The notes under the pieces were generated by a model. It had not been told where the DNA came from. It saw nothing but the letters and a program-made list of their open reading frames with translations, and made no database searches. Both the position numbers and the translations under genes were made by a program. A stretch of 64,000 bases of DNA, taken from contig JAFGHJ010000013.1 of assembly GCA_016930175.1 (NCBI GenBank), positions 1 through 64,000 of the forward strand. The letters are read 5' to 3'. Shown piece after piece: positions 35,661 through 44,130 of the stretch. Every line of letters starts with the position of its first letter. Position 1 is the stretch's first letter. This DNA comes from Caldifarciminota bacterium. Lineage in GTDB: Bacteria > Hydrothermota > UBA3072.

Positions 35661-37396
35661 AAAAAAATATTTTTTTTCGTATTTTTATAAGTCATTTACT
35701 ACTAGCTTTCGGAATTTCTTTATTGCTTGTTGCTTTTTCTTTTAGGTTGGTTAAGAAACATTATATTGAAACCCTTACTAATGATCTTGAAAAAATTGCT
35801 CTTGCTCTGGATAAGACGTTAAGACCCTATATTGCATTAGGAGATTTTTCTACGCTTGATTCTGTTGTTAAAAATATGGGTAAAAAAATCGAAGTTCGGA
35901 TTACCGTCGTTGATTCAAAAGGGGTTGTTTTAGCGGATTCTGAAGAAGACCCTGAAAAGATGGAAAATCACGGAATGCGGTCGGAGATATTGCCGGCTTT
36001 TTACGGTAAAACCGGGTCTTCCTTGCGATTTAGTGAAACGGTTAAAGAGGAGATGCTATATGTTGCAATTCCCATTAAGGATAATACCGATAATTTGATG
36101 GGAGCGTTAAGAGTAAGTCTTTTTTTAACGCAAATTCAAGAGCTTCTGAGTTACATAATGAGAAATGTGATAATTATAGCTGCTCTGCTCACCGTTTTTT
36201 CTCTCTTAGCGGCTTTCTTCTATGCTAAATCACTGGCAAGGCCCATAAGGAAGCTTGCTGTCGCGGCTGATGAGGTAGCCGGCGGCAATTTTAATATAGA
36301 AATTTTAACTGAAGGCACAGGAGAGATAAGCCGTCTTACAAGGAATTTTAACGACATGGTTGTACGCATAAGAGAATTAATCTCCGAACTATCCGAGCAA
36401 AAAGATTCCCTAAAAGTTATTGTTTCTTCGATAAAAGAAGCCCTTATTGTTATTAACGCAGAGGAAAAAATAGTGATAATGAATGATAGTTTTAGAGAAA
36501 TTTTTAAAAGCGGCGAAATAAAAAATAAGATTTATTGGGAAGTCATAAGAGAGCCTAAATTTGAAGAAATAATTGAAGAAATAAATAAAGACAAAAAAGA
36601 TTTAACCAGAGAAATACGAATTCATGACAGAGATTTCATATGCAGTGCAGCTTTCCTGGAAAAGTATAATGAAATTGTTGTCACTCTTCATGAAATAACA
36701 GAGATCAAGAGTGCAGAGAGGATTAAGAAAGATTTTATCTCGAATGTTTCTCATGAGCTTCGAACACCTCTGACTGCTATTAAAGGTTTTGTTGAGACTC
36801 TTCTTAGTACAGCGAAGAAAGAAAATAAGCGTTACCTCGAAATAATTGGCAGGCAAACCGACAGGCTTATAAATATTGTAAAGGATTTGCTAAAGCTTTC
36901 CGAACTCGAAGATATAGAGGAGGGTAAGCTCGACATAAATTTATCAAAAGTTGATTTGAAAGAAATTATAAGTAATGTTCTGAGTATTTATGAAAAAGAA
37001 ATAAACAATAAAGGCTTAAAATCGATTGTTGAGATTGACAAAAACGTTTCCAAAATTAAAGCTGATCCTTTTAAGCTTGAACAACTTTTCATAAACATGA
37101 TTGAGAATGCGATTAAATACACAGAAAAAGGCGAAATAAAAATAGTTGTGAAAAGAGATAAAAAATCGGTTTTGATTGAGGTTTCGGACACGGGAATTGG
37201 TATAGCCCGTAAGCATTTGTCTAGAATTTTTGAGCGGTTTTATGTCGTTGATAAATCGCGTTCTAGAGAATCAGGAGGAACAGGTCTGGGTCTTTCGATT
37301 GTAAAACATATCGTTCAATTACATAAGGGCGAGATAACCGTCGATTGCAAGCTCGGAACAGGTACAAAGTTCATAATTGTTTTACCAATAAATTAA
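35657..37396 (+). CDS. phoR: Phosphate sensor histidine kinase (PhoR type)
   Basis: The 579-residue membrane kinase has TM1 near 9-28, a periplasmic domain of about 135 residues with VVDSKGVVLADSEEDP, TM2 near 170-192, HAMP near 193-245 (KSLARPIRKLAVAADEVAGG), a PAS-like domain (ISSIKEALIVINAEEKIVIM-like region near 255-345), HisKA with acceptor His in NVSHELRTPLTAIKGF near 368, and HATPase (MIENAIKYTEKGE, DTGIGIARKHL, GGTGLGLSIVKHI). Partner of the adjacent regulator; starts in an ATGA overlap. Confidence 0.93.
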   Translation: MKKNIFFRIFISHLLLAFGISLLLVAFSFRLVKKHYIETLTNDLEKIALALDKTLRPYIALGDFSTLDSVVKNMGKKIEVRITVVDSKGVVLADSEEDPEKMENHGMRSEILPAFYGKTGSSLRFSETVKEEMLYVAIPIKDNTDNLMGALRVSLFLTQIQELLSYIMRNVIIIAALLTVFSLLAAFFYAKSLARPIRKLAVAADEVAGGNFNIEILTEGTGEISRLTRNFNDMVVRIRELISELSEQKDSLKVIVSSIKEALIVINAEEKIVIMNDSFREIFKSGEIKNKIYWEVIREPKFEEIIEEINKDKKDLTREIRIHDRDFICSAAFLEKYNEIVVTLHEITEIKSAERIKKDFISNVSHELRTPLTAIKGFVETLLSTAKKENKRYLEIIGRQTDRLINIVKDLLKLSELEDIEEGKLDINLSKVDLKEIISNVLSIYEKEINNKGLKSIVEIDKNVSKIKADPFKLEQLFINMIENAIKYTEKGEIKIVVKRDKKSVLIEVSDTGIGIARKHLSRIFERFYVVDKSRSRESGGTGLGLSIVKHIVQLHKGEITVDCKLGTGTKFIIVLPIN

Positions 37397-37560
37397 CCAC
37401 AAGAAATAATTATCTCACACAAAGAGTACAAAGACACAAAGGAAAACAACTAAAAATATTTATGTTTTTTTAAAACCCAATTCTACCCCAAAAACTAAGA
37501 GAAACAACAAATCACACGAATGGCACGAATAGAAGAATGCCCATTTTGAGGTTTGTATTA
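37397..37560. repeat. Phrase-like intergenic repeats after phoR
   Basis: CTCACACAAAGAGTACAAAGACA and ACAAATCACACGAATGGCAC; the first phrase recurs at 49561-49585. Nothing gene-like. Confidence 0.6.
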
Positions 37561-37603
37561 TAAAAATATAATATTTAGATTGATTAAGAATTTAAGAATT
37601 TAC

Positions 37604-38086
37604 TTAGTCTCGTATATTTCCCTTAATTAATTCTATAGCTTTTTTAAATGCTTCTCGATTTCCGATTCTTACTATTTCTACTTTTGAGTCATCTTTTTTG
37701 ATTATAATCATTTTATCTGATTCGGATATTGAATTTGTCCAGGGAGGTGCTCCAATAAATCTATAAAAAAAATCTTTAGAACTGAAATACCCTTCTAAGT
37801 ATTTAACACTTTTTATATCACTGTATTTATATTCCTGATATTCATTTAATATTTTAAAGTAACCGTGTCTTTCTATGAAAAATTTTTCGTAATCTACTTT
37901 AAGCTCTTTTGTTTTTATAAATACCGACATAAATATTATGTATAAGCCTAATAATAAAATAAGTGGAGATACAAGAGGTGAAGATATAAGATAAATTAGA
38001 TAAAAGCACCCAATACCTAGGCCAATCAATAAGGATCTAAAGAACATTGGCCAAAAGTAATTATCTTTAACTTCGTATATTACCAT
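37604..38086 (-). CDS. Small membrane protein, PH-like, unknown function
   Basis: The 160-residue product starts with VIYEVKDNYFWPMFFRSLLIG, has two membrane helices (about 16-34 and 40-54), then a cytoplasmic domain of about 100 residues with alternating strands and a final helix (NREAFKKAIELIKGN). Two helices followed by a small beta-domain is the plan of bacterial PH-like or YcxB-like membrane proteins. It is AT-rich and stands alone between phoR and the phosphoesterase. ATG follows AAAGGAGTT. Weak family call. Confidence 0.7.
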   Translation of the reverse strand: MVIYEVKDNYFWPMFFRSLLIGLGIGCFYLIYLISSPLVSPLILLLGLYIIFMSVFIKTKELKVDYEKFFIERHGYFKILNEYQEYKYSDIKSVKYLEGYFSSKDFFYRFIGAPPWTNSISESDKMIIIKKDDSKVEIVRIGNREAFKKAIELIKGNIRD

Positions 38087-38099
38087 AAAACTCCTTTAT

Positions 38100-38337
38100 T
38101 TTTTTAAAACTAATGAGACCCGCTTATTTGATATTCTCATATATAATATTTTTGAATCGAATTTTTATTCAACAAATTAGAGTTATTTATAGTTAAAGAA
38201 TTTCTCTTTTTTCTTTGTATCTTTGTGCTCTTTGTGTGATATTATTTTTGTGGTTGGGGGTGTGGTGTTAAACAACAAAAAAGTCTCTGTGTTCTCTGTG
38301 AGTTTTTTGTTTTTTCTCTGTGACCTCTGTGGTAATT
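38100..38337. repeat. Phrase-like intergenic repeats
   Basis: Contains TTTGTGCTCTTTGTGTG, CTCTGTGTTCTCTGTGAG and CTCTGTGACCTCTGTGGT. A 71-codon frame at 38223-38438 is made largely of these repeats and is not taken as a gene. Confidence 0.65.
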
Positions 38338-38814
38338 TTACAATTCCACAATTTCGCATTCAGGTTTTTCGAGGTCGATTATCGCGAAAGTTGCTTTTCC
38401 CGAAAGATAGCCGCATAATTCGCCCGGATTTACTGTAAGCGGGTCTTCTTTGACATAATATTCGTGGGTGTGCCCATGAAGAACTATGTCATAAATGCCG
38501 CTTTTTCTGAATGCTTCCAGTTGGTAAGGTTCGTGCATAATTGCTATTTTTCTTCTTTCGATAGTAATAGCTTTGGGTGCTCTGTCGATTTCAAAGCCGC
38601 ACTCGTTAGCTTTTTTCTGCAGAAATAATTTATCTCCGTCATTGTTGCCGAAGATTGCGTATACCTTTTCTATTTTAAGAAGTGGTAATGAGAAAGGAGA
38701 ACAATAATCCCCTAGGTGTATAAGGTTTGTTATATTCCTTTCTTTTAAGATATTTATAACTTTTTTTATGTTTTCAAGATGGTCATGCGTGTCAGATATT
38801 ACTCCTATTTTCAT
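38338..38814 (-). CDS. YfcE/MJ0936-family metallophosphoesterase
   Basis: Small dimetal phosphodiesterase or phosphatase. From ATG at 38814 it has 158 residues with the full metal set: GVISDTHDHLENI near 4-16, LIHLGDYCSPF near 36, GNNDGD near 60, MHEPYQ (in place of the usual HG) near 94 and LHGHTHEYY near 112, then NPGELCGYLSG. The GNND and GHTH motifs define the family. A frame extension to 38826 exists, but GGAGG at 38822-38826 supports 38814. A weak TTGAAT-16-TACTTT promoter lies at 38835-38862. Confidence 0.9.
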   Translation of the reverse strand: MKIGVISDTHDHLENIKKVINILKERNITNLIHLGDYCSPFSLPLLKIEKVYAIFGNNDGDKLFLQKKANECGFEIDRAPKAITIERRKIAIMHEPYQLEAFRKSGIYDIVLHGHTHEYYVKEDPLTVNPGELCGYLSGKATFAIIDLEKPECEIVEL

Positions 38815-38834
38815 AATTTCCTCCATTCGGATTA

Positions 38835-38862
38835 AAAGTAATTAAATCGGAGAAAAATTCAA
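38835..38862 (-). promoter_or_regulatory. Probable promoter of the YfcE-like gene
   Basis: Minus strand TTGAAT at 38862-38857, 16-base spacer, TACTTT at 38840-38835, 20 bases before the start codon. Weak match but the spacing equals the other promoters here. Confidence 0.4.
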
Positions 38863-38881
38863 GGAGGTTTTTTTGAAGTCA

Positions 38882-39160
38882 TAGGTATTGGAATCCGAGA
38901 AAGACGTGGTCAATTTTCCCAGCGGGAAGATTCGTAAGGGGTACTGTTCGAGAAAAACGGAGTCAATTCTCCCAGCGAGAGAATTGCTCCTTAGCTCTCG
39001 CTCTCACTCTTTCCGATTTCTCCGAAATCGAAAAACCTTGCCCGTTCGAGCTCCGAGATATTTTCCTGAACAGTACCCCTTACTCATTGGATTGTTTTTT
39101 TAAAAAGTCCATGCCCGCTCACCCTCCGAGACGCTTTCCTGGACAGCACTTCTTGCTCAT
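38882..39160 (+). repeat. Structured repeat element, copy C, interrupted by copy B
   Basis: Left part 38882-38933: outer arm, AAAGACGTGGTC, hairpin P2 (38912-38918/38926-38932, loop CCAGCGG, one wobble pair). Right part from about 39089: P3 (39089-39097/39102-39110), TGCCCGCTC...TCCGAGA, TTTCCTG, and the right outer arm 39141-39151 ending CTTGCTCATT. The outer arms pair at 10 of 11 positions if three bases (38891-38893) bulge out. Copy B occupies the linker between P2 and P3. Confidence 0.75.
38934..39088 (+). repeat. Structured repeat element, copy B, nested in copy C
   Basis: Outer arms 38934-38949/39068-39083 (16 perfect pairs), P2 38964-38971/38979-38986 with loop CCAGCGA, P3 39014-39020/39024-39030 with loop TCC, linkers AAAAACGGAGTC, GCTCTCGCTCTCACTC and TGCCCGTTC...TCCGAGA, end CTTACTCATT. 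Stem sequences differ from copy A at most positions while pairing is kept. Confidence 0.85.
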
Positions 39161-39264
39161 TTTACAATTTCCAACTTGCAATTTAAAATTAGACACTAAG
39201 AAGTGTCGTATTTCTCTGTGAGCTCTGTGGTAGAAAATAGTAGGGAGTGGTGGGGGAGGTTCGC
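39161..39264. repeat. Phrase-like repeats up to the peptidase promoter
   Basis: ACAATTTCCAACTTGCAATT, CTCTGTGAGCTCTGTGGTAG and TAGGGAGTGGTGGGGG run directly into the TTGACA box at 39265. Confidence 0.55.
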
Positions 39265-39292
39265 TTGACAAATACAAAGGTTTTAGTAGAAT
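39265..39292 (+). promoter_or_regulatory. Promoter of the isoaspartyl peptidase gene, leaderless arrangement
   Basis: TTGACA at 39265-39270, 16-base spacer, TAGAAT at 39287-39292, then 7 bases to ATG at 39300. The transcript should begin at the start codon; no ribosome site exists. Confidence 0.78.
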
Positions 39293-39299
39293 TAAAGTT

Positions 39300-40166
39300 A
39301 TGGAACCATTACTGGTAGTTCATGGTGGAGTAGGTAGTAATTTAAGAGACTCAAAGCTTAGAGGAAAAGTTCTGGGAGAAGCCCTGGAAGCCGGTTTTGT
39401 GGTTTTAAAGGAAGGTGGGAGTGCCGCTCTGGCAGCAGTTAAAGCTGTTATGGTTATGGAGGATTCTCCTGTATTTAATGCCGGTACAGGTTCTGTTCCC
39501 AATCTGATAGGTGAAGTCGAGATGGATGCTTCGGTTGCGACTTCTGAGGGAAATTTCGGAGCGGTGGCTTCTATAAAAAATGTTAAGAATCCTGTGCGAA
39601 TTGCGTATGAAGTATCGGATAAAACTAAACATTTAATACTCGCCGGCGAAGGCGCTACTCTCTTTGCGCGAAATAGAGGGTTTAAGAATTATGAACCTCT
39701 GACTGACGAAATGAAGAAATTATTTAAGGAAAAAAGTAATTGTGATTCCGAAGAAATAGAGAAGTTGCAGAGTCTTTATTCCAATGAGACGGTTGGGGCA
39801 ATTGCCATAGATGGTTTTGATAGTATAGCTGCCGCAGTTTCTACAGGAGGTATAATTTTTCATCTTCCCGGCAGAGTCAGTGATGTCCCGATACTAGGTG
39901 GGGGTGTTTATGCTTCAAATAGAGGCGCTACTACAATTACCGGTAAAGGTGAAGTCATTGTTAAAGAAATGATTGCCAGAAAAGTCGATGAATATTTGAT
40001 TGACCATAGCGCTGAGGAGGCGGCAAAAGATATAATTCAGGAGTTCGAGATAGATTTTGGAATAATAGTGGTGGACCAGGATTGTAAGGTCGGGATAGCT
40101 TATAATACTGAGTCTATGAGTTGGGGTATTAAAACTCAGGATTATAAAGAAGTACAGCCAGAATGA
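39300..40166 (+). CDS. Isoaspartyl peptidase / plant-type L-asparaginase (Ntn hydrolase)
   Basis: Hydrolyses isoaspartyl dipeptides or asparagine after self-cleavage. The 288-residue precursor begins PLLVVHGGVG, has FNAGTGSVPNLIGEVEMDAS near 60-79, and the processing site before the nucleophile Thr in SNETVGAIAIDGFDS near 163, followed by STGGIIFHLPGRVSDVPILG and GVYASN. Family members usually read GTVGAVA at the cleavage site; here Glu replaces Gly before the Thr, which may matter. Leaderless promoter upstream; stop overlaps the next start (ATGA). Confidence 0.92.
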   Translation: MEPLLVVHGGVGSNLRDSKLRGKVLGEALEAGFVVLKEGGSAALAAVKAVMVMEDSPVFNAGTGSVPNLIGEVEMDASVATSEGNFGAVASIKNVKNPVRIAYEVSDKTKHLILAGEGATLFARNRGFKNYEPLTDEMKKLFKEKSNCDSEEIEKLQSLYSNETVGAIAIDGFDSIAAAVSTGGIIFHLPGRVSDVPILGGGVYASNRGATTITGKGEVIVKEMIARKVDEYLIDHSAEEAAKDIIQEFEIDFGIIVVDQDCKVGIAYNTESMSWGIKTQDYKEVQPE

Positions 40167-41383
40167 TTTTTTTGTTTTTTTCTTTATTTATTTATGATGT
40201 AGATTTTCAGGCTTATAAGCGTTACTCTGTATATATAAACGATTTGAATCTTTCAGTAGGAAATAGGGGTAAATGGTTATTTTCGGAGCTCGAAGGAGGA
40301 ATTGGTCTTGATTATACTTCTTCAGGATTTGATATAGGTTTTTCCGATTTGTTTATTAGAGCCGGGGCAAATAGGTATGTTCGAATGTTTAATGTGAGCC
40401 TTTTTCCGGTTTTGCATCGTCCCGGAAGATGTAAAGAAGGGGAGGTACGCGATTTTTCTATCAGGCAGCCGGGGTTTGGATTTGGGGCAAGGTTGGGAAC
40501 GGAGATTTTATGGTTCTCTATCGATTCTGATTTTGAGTATATAGAACATTTGTCTAATCCTTCTACAGAACATTTTTTATTTGATTCGGAGATTAAATTT
40601 AATCCCGATACTTTGACATTTGCCTTGGATTTTGAGTTAGAAAGATTTGTAATGATAGGTCAGGACCCAATTAGTTCGATTTATATAAAGCCGAAAATTA
40701 TTCTTTCCCGATGGAGGAATTTTTCTTTGAATTTTGGTTTCTCTTTTCGTATTTCCGGCAAAACGGATAAGACGTCGGATAATATCGGATTAACTGAGTT
40801 AGGGGTTAATGCAGGGTACTATGGGTCTCCTTCTTGGAAAATTTGTTTTGGAATTTCTTCCGCTGATTTTCATAGAAAAACAAGAAAGCTCTTTCCCTTT
40901 AGGATTTTTCTTGTCGACGAGGAAGGTAATCCTGCCTCCGGACTTTTATCGCTTGCCGATTCAGGTAGTTTTCAAATAGGTGACGGGGAAATTAAGTTTG
41001 ATTTACTTCCGGGCATATATCCATTGTCGGTTTTTTCGGAGGACTGTCTTCCTATTGATACGGTAATTGTACTCAAGGAGGAAACAGACGTGCTTCTGCA
41101 GATTCATAAAAAGCCAGATTTTAATATCGTTCAAGGTAAAGTTGTTGACGTTGTATCCGGGAAGCCGCTTTATGCAGAGATTTTTATTGAGAATTCTATT
41201 AACTCCGAAACAAATAGTGATCCGGTAACCGGAGTTTATAGGGCATACCTTACTTCGGGAGATTATATAATCAGAGTCACTTCTAGAGGATATTATCCTT
41301 CTACTTCTCTTATTGAAGTTAAACCCGGTAAGGTATCAGAATTAAATTTTGAGCTTTTTCCGGTTAAAAAGGAGAAAAAATGA
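40163..41383 (+). CDS. Outer membrane barrel-like protein with C-terminal carboxypeptidase-regulatory-like domain
   Basis: No named family. The 406-residue product has a short signal-like N terminus (MIFLFFSLFIYDV), then about 240 residues of barrel-like strands (LSVGNRGKWLFSELEGGIGL, LNFGFSFRIS, WKICFGISSADF), then one Ig-like domain (FRIFLVDEEGNPASGLLSLA) and a carboxypeptidase-regulatory-like domain (about 325-400: GKVVDVVSGKPLYAEIFIEN, YRAYLTSGDYIIRVTSRGYY). Coupled to the peptidase by ATGA and to the 39-residue gene in the same way. Confidence 0.75.
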   Translation: MIFLFFSLFIYDVDFQAYKRYSVYINDLNLSVGNRGKWLFSELEGGIGLDYTSSGFDIGFSDLFIRAGANRYVRMFNVSLFPVLHRPGRCKEGEVRDFSIRQPGFGFGARLGTEILWFSIDSDFEYIEHLSNPSTEHFLFDSEIKFNPDTLTFALDFELERFVMIGQDPISSIYIKPKIILSRWRNFSLNFGFSFRISGKTDKTSDNIGLTELGVNAGYYGSPSWKICFGISSADFHRKTRKLFPFRIFLVDEEGNPASGLLSLADSGSFQIGDGEIKFDLLPGIYPLSVFSEDCLPIDTVIVLKEETDVLLQIHKKPDFNIVQGKVVDVVSGKPLYAEIFIENSINSETNSDPVTGVYRAYLTSGDYIIRVTSRGYYPSTSLIEVKPGKVSELNFELFPVKKEKK

Positions 41384-41499
41384 AATTTGGAGGTCGCTTT
41401 CGAAAAGTCGAATATAAACCGAGATCCCCTGTTTATTTAATATTTCTATTGGTATTGGTAATAGCAATTATGCTATTATTAAGATTTTTCAGAGGATAA
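41380..41499 (+). CDS. 39-residue single-pass membrane protein
   Basis: ATG at 41380 overlaps the upstream stop (ATGA) and follows GGAGAAAAA. The product has a basic head (MKFGGRFRKVEYKPRSP) and one hydrophobic helix (VYLIFLLVLVIAIMLLLRFF), inside-positive orientation. Its coupled start, good ribosome site and clean membrane topology support a real gene. It may act with the barrel protein upstream or the large membrane proteins downstream; function unknown. Confidence 0.72.
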   Translation: MKFGGRFRKVEYKPRSPVYLIFLLVLVIAIMLLLRFFRG

Positions 41500-41627
41500 T
41501 AAGAGAGAAGAATATCAGGTATTTTTCAGAGTGTAATTGAGATGTGAAAAATTTTTTTATTTTTTACGGAACGAATACAGAGTAGAACAGTCTAATATCT
41601 TAAAAGTATTATCAAAAGGAGGAGTAA

Positions 41628-44120
41628 ATGGTAAAATTTAAGAGCTTAGTATGTTTTATAGTAGTTTTTTTTGTATTTTTTTCTATTTTTTCTGTATTGT
41701 CTTTAAATGCTCAGGAACCCGCTGCGGCTAAAGAATCGAGTGAAGTCAAAATCAGCTGGGAAGAATTTAAGAAGCTTTTAAAGATGGATACGGATGAAAT
41801 TAAGCTTTCATGGGACGAATTCAAAAAACTTTTGGCGCAGACAGGTCAGGATGTTAAAATCGAATATAACATTGAGAACGGGATGGTTGTCCTCACGAGA
41901 GAACAGTTTAAAGCGCTGCTTCAGAAGATGAAAAAGCCTGATGTTACTCCGATAGTTCCTCCGGGAGATTACCTTATAACGAAAGCGGAATATAATGGGG
42001 TTATGGCACATAACAGCACTACTTTTGATGTTACATTCGATATTGAAATATTTAAAAAAGAGAGAACGAATTATCCTAAGATACAGTTGATGCCGCAAAG
42101 TGTCGCTCTCAGAGATATAAAGTTAGACGGCGCCTCCGCTCTCGTTATGGTTGAAAATGGATGGTATATACTTACTACCGATAAAATCGGTCAACATAAG
42201 GTGACGCTTTCGTTTTCCGTTCAAACCGAACTTGATAAAGGTCCCGATGTTTTAAATCTAACTATTCCGAGGACTGCAATTACGTTATTCAATATCGATA
42301 TTCCGGTAACTGACGCCAGGGTAGAAATACCTGAATCTAAATATATGTCTGTTACGAAACGAGGTATTTATTCGAATGTGAAGGCTGTTCTTTCTACAAC
42401 TTCCAACATTTCATTAAAACTGCATCGAACTGTCATGAAAGAAAAGAAAAAGGTTCCTGCTAAGATTTACACCGAAGCGATGAATTTACTTTCCGTTGAG
42501 GATAATGCTCTGCGAGTCGAATCTAACTTCAAACTTAATGTTCTCCAGAATTCAATTTCCGGTGTACAGTTATATGTACCTAGTGACTACAGTGTTTTAT
42601 ACGTTAGAGGAGAGGATTATCAGGAAATAAGAGACTGGAGCACGAAAGAAGTCGAAAACAGGGAAGTACTGAGCGTTCCTTTCGGAGGAGAAAAAGAAGG
42701 CTCTATTGTATTTACGGTAGTGGCAGAAAAGATTCTTACCGGAGAGAGTAATGAGATCAAATTCGATGGGTTTCAGGTAGTAAACTCCGTTAGAGAAACA
42801 GGATTTCTTGGAATTGAGAAGAAGAGCGCGGCTGAGGCTGAGATTATAGAAAATAAAGATATCGATATTGTGGATATACAGGAATTACCAATGGAGCTTG
42901 TGAATATGTCCACAAGACCATTAATTCTTGGTTTGCGATATCTCAGGCACCCATTTTCGCTGACTCTTAAGGTTACAAAACACGAAGAACTACCAATGGT
43001 TAATACGGTTATCGATAACGCCAGTGTTGTTTCGGTCTTACTGGCAGAAGGTAAAGTTGTAAGCAGGGTTATTTATACTATGCGAAATACCGGTAAGCAA
43101 TTTTTGGAGTTAAGCTTACCCGAAGAGGCAGAGATATGGAGTCTTTATGTTGATGGTAAGAGAGAGATACCTTCTAAAAATAAAGACGGAGAGTTTATGA
43201 TACCTCTTGTCCGTTCGAGGGTAGAGGGTGAAAGTATAGAGTCGTTCGACGTGGAAGTTCTCTATTATCATAAAAACAATTCGCTGCCTCTTGTCGGTTC
43301 AAAAAAACTTTTATTTCCCAAGGCTGATGTTGTAATAAGTAAAATGTTATGGTCGTGTTACCTTCCTCTGGAATATCACTACCTCCATTTTGGTGGAAAC
43401 GTCGAAAAAGAAGATATTGCAACAGGAATACGTCCTTTATTGAGTGGCGGAAGAGTTTTTACCTACGAAAAGGTTCGCGGATACGAGCAGGCTCTCGAGA
43501 ACTGGGAGGAAGCAGAACAGATCGAAGATGAAAAAATACAAAAAACACAGAGGATGCTTAAAAGTAATTTTAGATTGAGTTCGGCGAATGAGCAGGCAGA
43601 CATAATGAATCAGGTCAGACAGGAAATCGGCTTTGCTGAGAATATAAAAAGGGAGAGAGATAGAGGGGTAACCGATGTGGCACTCTTTAAGATAGAAGTT
43701 CCCACTTCCGGGAAACTTTATCGTTTCGCGAAAACAGTCGTTGAAGATGAGCAGCTGTATTTGGATTTTCAGTATACAAGAAGATGGATTTATTCTCTAC
43801 TTAAAGTTCTTTTCTTTATCATAATTCTTATTGTCATTTATCGTCTTAGATTTAGAATAAATGCCATCCTTATCGAATTGAGGAATTGGGCTAACTCCAA
43901 GAAAGATTTCTGGATGAAGGCAAAGACTCCCGAGGGCATTAAAGTTCTTTCTATTTTGGGCGCTTTTCTCTTTTTCTTTATATCTAAATTTCTTTTTGTC
44001 GTTTTTGTTCTTATTTTTCTATTCGCGTGGCTTAAACCCGAATTGATCAAAAAAGAAACAAAACCCACGACCCGAAAGAAAAGAATCCCAAAGAGAAGTA
44101 AGAAAGCCAGCGGGGAATAG
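41628..44120 (+). CDS. Large exported protein with FKKLL repeats and C-terminal membrane helices, paralogue 1
   Basis: I do not recognise a named family. The 830-residue product has a signal peptide (about 9-29), then three short repeats: KISWEEFKKLLK, KLSWDEFKKLLAQ and VLTREQFKALLQK (about 42-105). A long beta-rich body follows (LPRDIKLDG-like SVALRDIKLDGASALVMVEN; MRNTGKQFLELSLPEEAEIW; SLYVDGKREIPSK), a charged helical segment (about 620-680), and two hydrophobic helices near 717-737 and 770-805 with a Lys/Arg-rich tail. It is very similar in plan and motifs to the next gene. ATG follows AAAAGGAGGAG. The tail position of the helices suggests an anchored periplasmic domain. Confidence 0.8.
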   Translation: MVKFKSLVCFIVVFFVFFSIFSVLSLNAQEPAAAKESSEVKISWEEFKKLLKMDTDEIKLSWDEFKKLLAQTGQDVKIEYNIENGMVVLTREQFKALLQKMKKPDVTPIVPPGDYLITKAEYNGVMAHNSTTFDVTFDIEIFKKERTNYPKIQLMPQSVALRDIKLDGASALVMVENGWYILTTDKIGQHKVTLSFSVQTELDKGPDVLNLTIPRTAITLFNIDIPVTDARVEIPESKYMSVTKRGIYSNVKAVLSTTSNISLKLHRTVMKEKKKVPAKIYTEAMNLLSVEDNALRVESNFKLNVLQNSISGVQLYVPSDYSVLYVRGEDYQEIRDWSTKEVENREVLSVPFGGEKEGSIVFTVVAEKILTGESNEIKFDGFQVVNSVRETGFLGIEKKSAAEAEIIENKDIDIVDIQELPMELVNMSTRPLILGLRYLRHPFSLTLKVTKHEELPMVNTVIDNASVVSVLLAEGKVVSRVIYTMRNTGKQFLELSLPEEAEIWSLYVDGKREIPSKNKDGEFMIPLVRSRVEGESIESFDVEVLYYHKNNSLPLVGSKKLLFPKADVVISKMLWSCYLPLEYHYLHFGGNVEKEDIATGIRPLLSGGRVFTYEKVRGYEQALENWEEAEQIEDEKIQKTQRMLKSNFRLSSANEQADIMNQVRQEIGFAENIKRERDRGVTDVALFKIEVPTSGKLYRFAKTVVEDEQLYLDFQYTRRWIYSLLKVLFFIIILIVIYRLRFRINAILIELRNWANSKKDFWMKAKTPEGIKVLSILGAFLFFFISKFLFVVFVLIFLFAWLKPELIKKETKPTTRKKRIPKRSKKASGE

Positions 44121-44130
44121 GGGTGTAATC

